Source: Nipponacmea schrenckii
Lineage: Eukaryota > Mollusca > Gastropoda > Lottiidae
NCBI GenBank assembly: GCA_030562195.1
Contig: JAUJPP010000005.1
Span: 24,291,106 to 24,355,105 of the forward strand
Reading direction: 5' to 3'
Length of the DNA: 64,000 nucleotides
Under the pieces are notes generated by a model, which was not told where the DNA came from, ran no database searches, and saw nothing but the letters and a program-made list of their open reading frames with translations. Position 1 is the stretch's first letter; each line of letters begins with the position of its first letter. Positions 23,101-35,900 of the stretch are shown one piece after another. A program made the position numbers and the translations under genes.

Positions 23101-25970
23101 ATTAAATGGCCATGGATCGCCATTTTCGGGGGTTGTTTTGAGTCTTGAATATATTTAAATAGTCCAAAGAAGGTCTAGAAAATGCAAGAAAATGGCACAA
23201 TGTGTGCAAAAATACCTCTAACTTAAAAAAAAACTGCTGTTTATTACTATATAATTAGGCCTAAACGTCTTTTCTATTTTGGCCTAAATGGTCGTCTCGA
23301 GAAATGACGAGTCGTGATTTCAAATTTCAAATGCGGATAATTCTTGACACAATGGATTGAAGGCTTAGATGTTGACGGTGAGCTGTTCTGATTAACTGAG
23401 CAACAAAATTTCTATTACTGGTAAAACGAATAGCGAATCTGTCGGTCCCTTATGAAAACTAGTGCATACACTCGTGATGAAACGAGCTATGCACTGATAC
23501 GGACTTATATTTAATTAATACTTAAGGTTGTTTTATTAGCTCCAGTTGGGAGTAACAGTTTTCATCTATCTACAGTCAGAATATCTTAGGAAAAACGCAT
23601 CTCATTTGCATGCACGGAATATTCCATTGTTCATTTATGTAAGAAAGAAAATAGTCCGCATTGAAAGACAACATGATTTTGACTTCAACTGTCATCTTTT
23701 GAATTGTGAATATTATTAAGTATTGGAACATCGACTAGTACAACAATACTCGGCAAATTTTGGGTGACCTTGGGACAATTTAACAACAAGGACTTTGAAG
23801 CTTTGATAGTCGAGAGAAAGGTCGATATTGAGTGCTGTTTCCTGTGGACATAAAGAATCTATCTTGCCACGTATACAATGTATACATTATCTTGTTTCGT
23901 GTATGACTCACACAACCTATATTTATTATAATTAGATGACCTTCTTTTGACATTTCTAACAGTAAATAACTTACAAAAATCACGTGCTAGCATTATAAAA
24001 CACGGTTCACCTGGCAACCAATTCACATAGCTTAGCATATTATAGTATGAATATACTTAAAAAGAAAAGAAATTTCTATAATCGTAGTTTATATTATCTA
24101 AATCAGTAAGCCGTGCGATGCGGTGCTACTCTGTTAGTCGGTGTTACAATACTCAATTTAAGACAATTATAATTAGTCTTCGTGTTATCAGAAGCCTGGC
24201 TAATCAGTCTTACACCAAAAAAAAAAAAAATACATCTTGATCTCTTTGCAAAAATACCGTAGCTTCTAAAACTGTATCACTACTTATATTTTAACTAAAT
24301 CCGGCGAGGTTCTGTAAAAGACCAATTTTTATAGTTGACCCCAGTTTTATGAAATGGCTCTCCTAAAATAGGCACGGGCGAAGGTCACGATCTAAGATTT
24401 TTTTTCAAATGCTTTTTTCGTTTAGTTATGCCATAGCTATCCTAAGAACAATTTTCAAACAGAACGGTCTTGATTGCTATCAAATAAACCCATCAGTATA
24501 GTGTCAGTTCCAACTGATTATATATACATGTATTCGCCTTTTTGACTAAAATTTCTCTTTAAAGCAACCCTTCGTTCTTGTAAAATAATAATACCGTGAA
24601 ACAATATCTGTATACTTTTGTTCATAATGAAATCTGTTTTACATCAAAACAAATTACTTGTCTCGAAACTAATATTTTGATAAATTTTCCATATTTAATA
24701 TAGGTCTACGTTCAATATAACTATGTCGGGTACAAAAGAAGCGAGATGAGTATGCAGTCAAAACCTAATATAACATTGTCTAACTGTGGACTCGCAATTT
24801 ACTTGCCAACGCACAGATTTCTGTTGAGTGAGAAGACTAATTAGATATATATATATATGCAGGAAATTTTCTCCTAATTTGGATGAAACTCTAAAAATAT
24901 TAGTAATAAGAATTTCCAACAAATTAAAGACCACCCAGCAAACCTGTTTTTAGAGTCTGTTTAATGCTTTATTATTTTAATTAATATGAAAGGGAAAATA
25001 CTTATGTGAACCACTTTCACCGCTAATGACCATCCTTTCTTGTTCTTAATTGTATTATCCCTCTCTAAGGATTAATGATATATTTGTATTTCTAAGAACA
25101 TTTCTGGAAAATGAACCGAATAACGAATAGGGTACAGTTGAAGACAATAAGAACAAATTTCAAGATTTGTTCATCGAATTGTACGACAATCTATATAGGC
25201 CAAGATGACAACGTAATCCTCATACACGCCACGCAACTATAACAATGTAACAAATCAATTTTAAAGATGCTCATATGTGAACATTTATTTCGTATACCTT
25301 ATTGTACTGTAAAATCAAAGAAACCCAACTCAAATAAAAAAGAATATAAAGATTTCTTTCGGGAGAAAAAAATTGATGTTTGCACACAACTCAAACAACT
25401 GACGTCATCTGACCTACTTTGACTTTCACAAGGAGAAGCTATTGTATTCCGTCCCGTGTTGGCAAACTCAAACTTCGTACTTTGTTTAAAAACGAGAGCA
25501 TATTCCATGTTTGATGATTTCTGCCACAAAACACGTTCTTTGTTAATTAATAAACGGAAAGAGGCAATATAACGAAAGTCGAGAGAAATGTTGGAAAACT
25601 TTCAAAATGGCGGCGAAATTTTACCAGGGATCGGTACTCTTTATGATTGCCTCTCACCTGAACTGCCTGCATCTACCACGGTTGTTACTCCACGAGCAAG
25701 GCAATATTTATCTACGTTGATACCCAGGGGGGTTGCATGTTCATATGCATGAACGTGTATATCGATTAATCCAGGCAAAATTAGACACTTGCTAGCATCG
25801 AATACAGCTACATTTCCTTTGTGAACATGTTGGGTATAAACGTCGGTGTGTATGGCCTCACCGACATGTTGGATTACATTATTTTTCACAAATACATCCC
25901 CAATGATATCTAGATCACTCTTATCATTTATTATCCGTCCATTTTTAATAATAAAGCTATCCGTGGACAT
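17185..25970 (-). CDS. Metal-dependent amidohydrolase, deacetylase-like family, complete five-exon gene (412 aa)
   Basis: Exons in transcript order: 25658-25970, 19216-19332, 18336-18486, 17914-17999, 17185-17756. All are GT-AG with phases 1,1,2,1 and together make 1239 nt including stop. Metal-site signatures of the amidohydrolase superfamily are in order: LPGLIDIHVHAYEH with HxH at residues 72/74; TVVDAGSSG at 96-105; VGVKVRLS with K175 as the probable carboxylated lysine; LMVHH at 207-211; GDIYTHSFHG with H241; FDVGHGQGSFSW at 272-283; and ISTDLHTGN with metal-ligand D302. This set matches the EF_0837/Atu3266-type deacetylase group, mostly bacterial, some of which hydrolyse N- or O-acetyl esters or amides; the animal substrate is unknown. 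There is no signal peptide or membrane segment, so it is probably cytosolic. The gene is divergent from spen and convergent with the C2 gene. Intron 1 is 6.3 kb. Confidence 0.92.
21219..21460 (+). repeat. Two degenerate direct repeats ~172 bp apart
   Basis: The segment beginning ggtgtgactcacttaatct at 21219 and the one beginning ggtgtgacctaattatttt at ~21391 both continue through tgactttgaaaa/tgaccttgaaaa, then (a/g)gatcaaatratattcaatatattgtcta. The second unit is diverged but collinear. No coding content. Confidence 0.6.
23100..23430 (+). repeat. Interspersed repeat copy B
   Basis: Collinear with copy A: cgccattttcgggggttgttttgagtcttg at the left, aaaatacctctaa in the middle, and at the right ggataattcttgacacaatgg followed by ttgaaggctt and ggtgagctgttctgatta. 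The ATG-like start of copy A corresponds here to a frame broken by a TGA, although the splice-donor-like sequence is kept. Confidence 0.55.
23461..23495. repeat. Compact 35-nt hairpin
   Basis: agtgcata (23461-23468) pairs with tatgcact (23488-23495), and inside it ctcgt (23471-23475) pairs with acgag (23482-23486), leaving a short loop. It lies in the amidohydrolase intron just after repeat copy B. It could be the end of a small palindromic element or a chance stem. Confidence 0.6.
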
Positions 25971-26710
25971 ATTTACACCAGCTATTTTGAGAGAATTGAT
26001 TATTTATCCGGGGTTTTGGCTTGATGTGTGTTGCACGATCAAGCCGTACATTTACTATTCAAAGTAGGCCACGTACAAGTCACGAGACTTTATAGTCTGT
26101 TTCATTATATTGTGCTACAAAGTCTGACATTGTTCATCTATACAATATAAAAGGGCCCACATAAAATTAAGTTACCAAGAATGTTTTTCACACTTTTATA
26201 TTTAGTCTGAAAATTTACAAGAGGTGTAATATCCTTGATGACCAACTTACGATAGTTTTTGTTGTATATCTGCCAACATTGTTGCCACAGATAATTTTAG
26301 AATTTGACATTGATATGCATGTTTTAGGCCTGTATATCTTAATTCAAGGGGAGTGCCTGAAAATTGTTTATACGTATATACATTTATATATACGTGTAAT
26401 TACAGTTTCTTTTGTAGAGAAACATTTCACATCTTTTTCTCAAAGGAGATCGATAATTCAGTTCTGTATTCCGAGATGAGTTGAAGATAGCACATTGTAT
26501 AACATAGTCTTGCCAGAAGCAGTATCAACAAAATAATTATAGCAGTGTTCATTGTGAGTGTCATGTAATAAGATCTTTACTTACTCTCTAAAACAACGAT
26601 GTAATATATTTATTATTTAATAATCGCTGTTTGTGTAAATTTTAAATAATAAAGACAGGGAAATTTGAATATTTCCTTATGTGAGAACGATTCAGTGTTA
26701 TTTAACAGTT

Positions 26711-26730
26711 AGAGAGAGAGAGAGAGAGAG
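26711..26730. repeat. GA microsatellite (AG)10
   Basis: Ten uninterrupted AG units about 175 bp upstream of the spen start codon. GA runs in animal promoters can bind GAGA-type factors, but this may be a neutral microsatellite. Confidence 0.85.
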
Positions 26731-26788
26731 TAGGAAGAAACGGACTATAGGTGCAAAGGTCATTATCGGAATACGAGCCAAGCTATGA

Positions 26789-26796
26789 TGACGTCA
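26789..26796. promoter_or_regulatory. Consensus cAMP-response element TGACGTCA
   Basis: A perfect palindromic CREB/ATF site 108 bp upstream of the spen ATG, in a locally GC-richer segment (gatgacgtcacgctcgg). Its position fits a proximal promoter element of spen and possibly of the divergent amidohydrolase gene. Binding is inferred from the motif only. Confidence 0.6.
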
Positions 26797-26903
26797 CGCT
26801 CGGCATTCCGCTTTGCATAGCAGTATAGCAGTAATGAAGATAAACGAAATTAGCGTTTTCATCGCTAGCAAGATCTTGCATTTGATGATGTAGTTTTGAA
26901 ATA

Positions 26904-29900
26904 ATGGTACGTGGCACAAGGTATCTTTTGGTACGTAATTTACCAGAAAAATCAACAGAGGAAAGTATTATCAGCCATTTTCAACGGTGAGTAATTTCAT
27001 ATATTCTCGTATCGTGGCTTGGCGCAACTGTCCAACTGTAGTACACAGTAGACAGGACGAGTTCCTTATGGTTTCGCAGATATATATTAGTTTTTCATCA
27101 TTGGCAACGGGTTATACTTTTTAAGTAAAGATTTCTAACCGATTTTATTTTCTCATCTTGTTATTTTCTATCAGAAAATTAAAACTACACCCACCATTTT
27201 ACATGTAAATAACATGGCCATATGACGTATTTTGGACCATATTGTATCAACATGTAGAACAATGTATTTATTTGTGACCCATTTTTTTTGGAGGATACGA
27301 TTGAACCCTTTTATTGACAATAATTGTGTAGAGAAATGCTAAAATAAAATTCAATTTTTTGAGCCAATGTTATACACATTGAATGTCTAAGTTTATTGTG
27401 AAGTGCTTTTGAATGGCTTTTTCTGTTTCTGTTAGTAAATTTCTTTGTATAATCAGAATAATCAAAAATTTAACTTATTGGGTCTTGTCAAGCTCTTGTC
27501 AAGTTAGGATTTAATTCAGGGTTGATAACGCAATTGAAAAAAAGGAACTTTTATGATTTATCAAACGTAATATTTACAGTATAATTAAACTATGGCGAAA
27601 TATGAACTGATATGAAAATATGTCCCCCCAAAGAAACAAACGTGAAATACATTAAAAATAGATGTTTATAAGCATATGGAGTAAAGAATTTATCTTGATA
27701 GATATCAAATCTGAGAAATTTGATCCTCTCCCTCAAAACAGTCATATATCATCTAGATTTTGTCATTACAGAATTTGTAGTTGCATGTTATTTCAGCATG
27801 TTTAAATGCAATTTATGTTTTATATCACTATTTTCACATATAAATAACACTGAATATAATAAAAGAAATAAAGTAAATTTGTTCACACTAAAACGAATGA
27901 TATAGTAATAATTTCTAAATTTATGTATGCTCAACAATACTATTTAAAATTTCTATTAGTCTGGACAAATCTTCAACAGTGGAAAGCACTCTTAAAGAGG
28001 TGACAGTTTATAAATCTTGAATAACTGAAATTGAAATATCTACACAATGATAAAATTAATCAAACTATAATTGACAAATCATGATGAAATATATGAAATT
28101 CAGAGGTATGAGAAACTTAGAAGGCTAATATTATAGATTTTCTACAACCTAGTCAATATTGCCATTACTATTTACACCATTTTGAAGTATAATAAAAGCG
28201 ACTTATTGAAGTGACTATTTTAAAATCTAGCCTAGTTTTTTTTATAAATTTCAACAAGGTTGATTTTTCAACTGATTTCATTTTATCAAGAATTGTCATT
28301 ATGTTGTTTTGACTGAAGCCTTTGGTGTAACAGAATTGCAAAATAAACCATGCTATTTGAAACTTTGAGATCTATTCTTGTGTTCTCCTGTTATAATTGT
28401 TTATATGAACTCCATCAAAGTATTTCTTATAAATGTTATTTATTTTGCAAACAGAATAACAATACCGTAAAAAGATATATAAAAAGATTTTTTCTAGTTA
28501 TATACATATATCTATTGAATGTCCCGAAGATAGATGTGTTCAGTATACAGATGATTAGAATTAGCTTTAAATCTTTCGACCTATTAGTAAATTGTCATAA
28601 ATTTTATACTACACAACTAATAAGAGATAAGATATGCATGATAAGTTTCATTTCTGGAAAAAAGCCAACGCAGGTTTGATTTTATGTCTTGTATAATTAG
28701 TACAGAAAATAAACTCTCTCATAGCCTGAAGGCAAGACAATCGGGTTTTCCTATTCATGTTGGTGGTGTAGCTTCTCAGTATAAAACCTTCTTAAAATAG
28801 ATCCTTTCTTTGGCCCTCTATTGTAAACTGGTTGATAATGACCGTTGTCATGGAAACATGGATTAATGGTATTTGTATTAAAGCCTCTAGCCAATGGCAG
28901 TTTTGGCAGCTTGCCAACCAATCTACTAGGTAGAGAGATAACAAGAAAGGCTGTTAAATTGAATCGCTGAATACTATTTGAACTGGTCTATTGGTTTTTT
29001 CCTATTGGATGAATTGATTTTTTGTCATATGGACAATTATACAATAAGATAAAATCTCAATTGATACTGTATTATTGTTCAAAATATCAAAACCATGTCC
29101 AAAAATATAGTAAAATGATAATACAGCAAAATTGTTGTAATATATTTCAGTCAAATCAATAAATTATCAAAGTCATAATGACAAAAAAGGAAGCCATTGT
29201 CTTTCCTCAATCTATAAGCTTGGTTTTTTCATCTTTTGCATAGTGCTGAGAATTTTTTGAATTTTATGAAACCTTTATATCAACCTTTAAAGTTTTTTGT
29301 ATAGACTTAACCAATATTTTCATTTTCCCTTCACCTATCTTGAAAGTTCGTACACCTGTAACAAAGTTCTCATCAAACAACTACCCAAATAAACCATTTA
29401 TATTTCATTTCTTGTAGATATGGTAAAATACAAAGTGTAAAAGTTCATAATGGCAAAGAAAATGAAGGGGGTGCCACTGTGGCATTTATGGACATTAAAT
29501 CAGCGGCGAAAGCTCACAGTGCTGAGAATAACGTAGATGGAAGTGTTGTAAAGACTGAATATTGTGAGGGTACCGCTACTGGAAGTGTGGTCTCCAGAGC
29601 TCGAGATCCTGAAAGAACTAATTTCCCTTCCAGTACAGCTACAGTGAGAAGCTCAACATTCAGCTCTACAAGATCCAAGGGGTAAGTGATATGATGTGAT
29701 GTAGTGACGATGTCGTCTGAGTCAACCATTAGAAGCCTGCTTTCATTCTTAATATTAGCCTTGTAATACTTGTATATTGTGAATGGTGATAATTTCTTCT
29801 ACCATCAATACACTAAATAATTATCTATTTACACTACACAGTCACTACTGGTACCTTAAAGGAAATGCTAGTCAAATGAGATAATTCACCACCAACCCAT

Positions 29901-32900
29901 TCACATACTGGATAATAGACATAGTCACATTTACATGTTATGTATCTTATTTTATCATTCCATTTAACCTTTCCAAGAGGTGACAAAATAATCCAAATTT
30001 TTTTAAATATCAGTGATAATGGAATAAACTAACCAAACATTTTGAAATAATTTCTCTTTCTTTTGCTCTTAATTTTGTGCTGTGTTTCATCCCTACTACA
30101 GCTGTGTGTTTAGTTGCTTTTTTCAATTTTCCAAATATTTTTTTGGTTATCATCCTTATGTTGTGCCTTTCCATACAAAGGAAAGATACTTCGACCAAAC
30201 TTTGGATATATATTTTATTTCATCTGCCACCTCTTGGATTACTTAACTATTGTTTTGTGTTTATTGGAATAGCTTTAGATATTATTTTGTAAGTGCCTTA
30301 ACCTCTATTTTGGTTACAGAAATATAAGTTTTGTATATTTGTATCAATGGAGTATAAGTATTAAATGTGGAGTATTAACCATGGATTAGCTAGCTCTTTG
30401 CAGCCTGGATTATACAAAATACAGAGGATTATCCTCACTTTGCTTGTGGATTATGAAATATGGACTAGCTGCTTATTATGTAGTGGATTACTTATATAAC
30501 TCTACCTGACTGGATTACTTACCTACCCTGGTGCAATCTGAGGATTATTTATTTCCAATATTGTAGAGGATTACTTTTCAGAACACAGTACACTTCTGAA
30601 AGTGGATTTACATGTAGATGGAAATTTAGCTGTTGACCACATGGATACTATTACAAAAGTATGCACTGAATCCTACGATGGTTCCTAGGTGCTGCAAGTG
30701 ATGTGAATTAAGAGATATTAACATTATTTAATAAAGAATGTCTCATCAGTAAATAGTCTGCTTTCCTATTCCATTATTAACATCATCCCAAATGTTCATC
30801 AAACAAACACATATCAACATACATTAATTATCTCACTTGATTTGCTAGCATATTCCGGAGGTACAGTTACATAAAGATGCTTAACTTTTAACTTTTTATT
30901 TTTTTTTGAGTTATTTAGCGCTGGAAGGGCACACCAATATCAGATAAATGCGATGAGATTATCTGTGACGGTTTTTCAGACCTAATGTAAATGAAATTTA
31001 TGAGGAAATTGGAAATCATATGAAACAATCAAAAGTCAAACAAACAAAGTCATCTTTAGAATGAAACTCATTTTCTGAACTGAAATAATTTCTGAACTTT
31101 GATTAGCATGCAGACGTTATGTATTGCTATTTAAGTGGAGTAAAAACCAAATTATGGCTTCAGTTAACATTTCAGCTTATGTTGTAATAAAAGTTTGGAA
31201 AATTGAATTTATATTGATTCTCAAATGTTCACAGAGAATGTCACTCAGTTTGAAGTAAAATGTCAGAGTTGAGCATCTTTACATGGTAGAAGAAAGATAT
31301 ATTGCTGCTTTACTTCTGAAAATTATATTTTGTTACCATCCTTTAACTTTATTGAAGATTGAGATTCATTTGCATTAGGTTATCTTTATCTCAATAACTG
31401 AATCAGATATGTTAAATAGGTTGTTCTATGTCAATAACAGTGAAGTGTTCATTTATCTGATTAGTAAGGGAATTTCCAGTCATTTATGGAAAACCATACC
31501 TCAAGAATCTTTATTTGGTTTATTTATTCAAATCTATGTTCAGAAATTGTACCACAGGTTTCTATGTATTCACATGAGTCAATATTATTTTTTTGCTATT
31601 TTTGTGAAAACATATTTGTTGAAATAAGTTTGGTTGGTGTATGTTGAATGAATTAATGAATAGAAACAAGTGGTGTTATCATCAAGCTTGTTGATTTTGT
31701 TTTATGCCAATTTTTTTTTTGGACTGTCTCCCAATTCTATTTCTATAGTATGTAGAACAAGTGACATGTTTGTTTTGAGCAAACTTTATTTAGGTTAACT
31801 ACAACAAACTATGTCTTTGCAGATATTCAAATATCATCTCTCTTGTAAATTTTTTAAATTATATGTTCTGAAAATGAAAGGGTGGATTTTGTGTATAATG
31901 AAACAGGCAAATACAATTTTGGCTCATCAAAGAATGTTGTCAAAGAACAGTCTAAAATAACGTTGTTAAAGAGATCAGGTGTAATATAAATATTGAGTTG
32001 TTAACTGCGTATTTTTCTAAACAGACCTTGAACTTTGATAAAATAACTAATTAGAAGGATTTATACCCTTCCTCAGAAGAGACAAATTTGCCTGAACAGT
32101 TATGTACAATACATATAGAATAGTTGAATAATATACAGTGTATGAACTTGCTGTGTTAAGTTCAAGTTAACCTAAATTCAAATTGAGATTTTCTCTAAAC
32201 AGAAAGTGAGATCTGTTATTCATTTCCTATTACGACATTCCTGTACTATCAAACACATGTGTTTCTTCTCACTGGTTCAGATAATGTAATCTGAAGATCT
32301 GGGTTTTTTCCAACTTATTTCTTAAAATACAGTTAAAATAGAAAACAGTTTTAAACTTGAACCTAAAAGTATGCATTTTAACTGATAAAGAAGTTAACAA
32401 CCTTTGGACTTTGTGGGTTATAAAAGTTGTTTGTTTCTTATTTAAAGTCTACAAAGCAACCATCTTGATATCAACTAAAAAAAAACCCAATTTAACACAG
32501 TTTCGCATTGCTATTTACTAGAAAATGTATTTCTGTTTGTAAAAGACTGGGGTTTGTTGAATGTTGTTGATGTAATTTAAAGCCAAAAAGATTAACTTTT
32601 AAATCATCTAAAATAGACATTTGTATTTATTGCTTGAAACAACATTCACTGAACACACCGTAATTTCATTGTAGGAAATGAAATAGTAGGCACATTCATA
32701 ATGCGAATTACTTTATCATAAATTGTTTATGATTATGTTTATGAATTTTTTTGGTCATTAATTATTTTAGAAAAGGTAATAGTCTAGCATGTATAGTTGT
32801 TGTTATTCAAGAAATTGAGGTCAGTTGCAGCCTGTAGGTAAAATAATCTATCTCTACTTGTCAACTTCAGGTAATGACAAATGATGAAATGACATATATT

Positions 32901-35900
32901 ATAATTGAAAGCTTGTGATAGATTATGTTTTTTTAAAAATTACAAAATTTAACTCCTATTGCTGATCAATTTTAAAAAAGGTGAACTATATTTTTATCTA
33001 CAGATCAGTTTTATTGTAAACTGCTGATCAATTATAAAAAGTAAACTATATTGTGTACTGCAGATCAATTTTAAAATGTAGTGGTAAAGTAAATTGTATA
33101 CAGCTGATCACTTTTAAAAAGTAAACTAAATTGTATTCTGCTGATCTCTTGTAAAAAGAAAACTACATTGTATACTGCAGATCCCTTATAAAAAGTAAAC
33201 TTTATTGTATACTACTGATCAATTTTAAAATGTAAGCTATAATTGTATACTGCTGATCACTTTTAAAAAGTAAACTAAATTTTTTACTGCAGATCACTTA
33301 TAAAAAGTAAACTACATTGTATACTGCTGATCTTTTATAAAAAGTAAACTACATTGTGCACTGCTGATCACTTATAAAAAGTAAACCATATTGTAAACTG
33401 CTGAGCACTTTTAAAAGGATGAATTATGCTGTCAATGACTTATGAAATGTGAACTTCCTTGCTGTTCAAGTTTAAAAAGTAAACTATACGGTAAAATGCA
33501 GACCATTTTAAAAAAGTGAACTTTATTGTTTATCGCTTATAGAATAAACAACATTGTCAAAAACTTTGAAATGTGTATTGTATATATAATATATAATATA
33601 TATATTATAAGCTGAATAATGTTGATTAAAACTTAACTATGTTGTTGAGCTGTTTGTGTGTGAATTGAACACCAAAAAGTCATGAAACTTATCAAAAATA
33701 ATAATTTAATTAAAGTACCAATAGTATCTTTATCTGGTCTTAGATCATGTTGTTGATATGTTTAACATAAAACTTTAGATACTGTAATAGTGTCAAGTAT
33801 GAATAACTGTGTCCTCTGTTTACTTTCTATTCTTAAATTATTATTCAGCAAATATTTAATACCATTGATATAGCAAACCAGTCAATCATTATGAAAGTTT
33901 TGCCATTTGTCACAATTTCTTTATAGTTTTTGATTGGCTTCATGCCCATGGCTTAAATGGTAGTGAATGAACTGAACACTTAAACATTTGTTGTTAGTTA
34001 GTCTATTCATTAATATAAGCAACTAATAGATATAATGTCAGGAAATAAGAGAACTTCTAAAGGGATATTGTTAGTTTCAAACTGTTAATGATAAAGATGT
34101 AGTCACCATGTGATATCTGTGAGTGGATATATTCTAATAAAGCTAGCCTGATAAGAAGGTATTAAACTCAATGATAAGATACAATTATCAACATTATATC
34201 AGTTTCAAGCCTGATATTAAATCACTTTGAACTTTATCTATTATCCTTCCTAGATACCCATTAAATATCATACTATTTTCAAACCAGCTTCCCATGACTG
34301 ACTAAATATAACAGCCAGTTTGTTATTTCAAATTCTCATACAAATATAACCTGGAGTTTGGCTCCTCTCCAAATTTTTGTCTGAAGATTGGCAAAAAGCC
34401 AGACAATTTGGGTTGAAAAGTGTGGTATTGCTGACTCACAGGTAACATCTGTGTGGAAAACCCAACAGTATATATTTACTGTTAATATTTTCTAGTCTAC
34501 ATATTTCTGTGTACAGTTTTGAATAGCATTTAACTAATTGTTTTTGTTGATAATTAGGAAAACAGCAAAGATATTTTAACTTTGTGTAATAGTTATAACA
34601 ATATTAGCATCTAGTTAATTTCTGGCTTCTATTTACTTCATTCCTATTATCAGTCACATGTCTGTGTGGGTCTTGCAATTCCACTAAAAATCTTTTAAGA
34701 CATCACTATTTCAAAATCTGCTAATAAAATACCAGTGAGCATTTCTACATCTGACAGAAAATATGAATGGTTGAAGTTGAAGCCACAATTGGTACCAATA
34801 CAAAGATAAGTAATATCTTTACAAACCATTTGTGTGATCTTCACATCAGACAATTAATATTTCTATGAAGAAGGTAGATAATTTGATTGTAGAAGTACTC
34901 TTTGATTTGAATAAGTTGTTCTAAATAAAGAGATATTGAAAGCAGTTGAAAGTTTCAATAGGAAGGCAATTCAGTTTTATCGCCTATTTAGAATTATAGA
35001 AAGTAACAAAATATATTTTATTTATATGTTAGAAATACGACTGAATAAAGCGTATGTTTGGTAACTCTGAATTTGAACACTTAAATAAAACAACTCCTGA
35101 TTTGTGAAAGCCTGTAGCAAGAGCATCCCTATTTCTGGTCGTGTAACTAAGACTCAAACATTAAAGTTGGTGAAATGAATATGGAAGATTTCAAGGCATC
35201 TGATGGTTGGTTAACCTCACAGAAATTGCGCTATAACTTTAAAGGATTGAAAGTTAGTGGTGATAGTACTAGTGTAGATATGATGCTCCAGATGATATTT
35301 TTGACTGTGTTGAAACCAAATTATTTTTTAGTGCTCTCTCTGCCTGATAAAACCCTGGTTGTGAAAAGTTGTTTCATGAAAGTTGACAGGTTTTCGAAGA
35401 AAAAAGTCACGGTGTTGTTCTTTTGTAGTTCTTTGGTTATAGGCAAAGCCCAAAACCCCTGTTGTTTTGAAAATAATCACCCCCATGAGATACCAGTGTT
35501 GTTGAAGTCAATCGCAAGCCATAGATGATCTGAGTGGCCGGAAAGATTGAATAGACAAATACTTATTAAATGAAGACCCATCCTGTTGTTTTGGATAACG
35601 CCCCTTCTCATGGTACAGCATTGCCCTAGAAAAACAACATCCGTTTTGCAGTGACATGCCAGTGAAAGACTGTAAAGTGCAAATTGAGAATCCTTTGACA
35701 GGGACTTTGAAAAGTACATCATTCAAAGAAACAACTTCTGGAAGTGACTCAAGTGAAGATGAATTTAATGAAATGAATGAGATAAAAACTTCTACATTTT
35801 AGCAGTATTTACTGAAACAGTTTTTAGAAGGAACTACATCAAACCCGTGTAACTTGTTACTCGATCTTGAGACACATTAAATGAAAAGTCTATTTTATTT

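Larger units (their letters stand above)
19333..25657 (-). other. Intron 1 (6.3 kb) of the amidohydrolase gene
   Basis: No coding exon was found inside. It contains a T-rich run at 20458-20479, a degenerate direct repeat (21219-21460), interspersed-repeat copy B (23100-23430), a compact hairpin (23461-23495), an AT microsatellite near 24850, an RFX-like X-box at 22782-22795, a CRE-like TGACGTCA at 25400-25407 and an aaaatggcggc motif (YY1-like) near 25605. Confidence 0.7.
25971..26903. promoter_or_regulatory. Divergent promoter region between amidohydrolase (minus) and spen (plus)
   Basis: There are 933 bp between the two start codons, so the 5' ends and probably both promoters are shared here. 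The part next to spen is less AT-rich and carries a perfect CRE and a GA microsatellite; no TATA box at a sensible distance is evident. Transcription start sites cannot be placed from sequence alone. Confidence 0.55.

Noticed and set aside
23300..23400. Possible second start exon like that of the C2 gene
   Set aside because: The matching ATG frame is broken by TGA and no downstream exon fits; kept only as repeat copy B.
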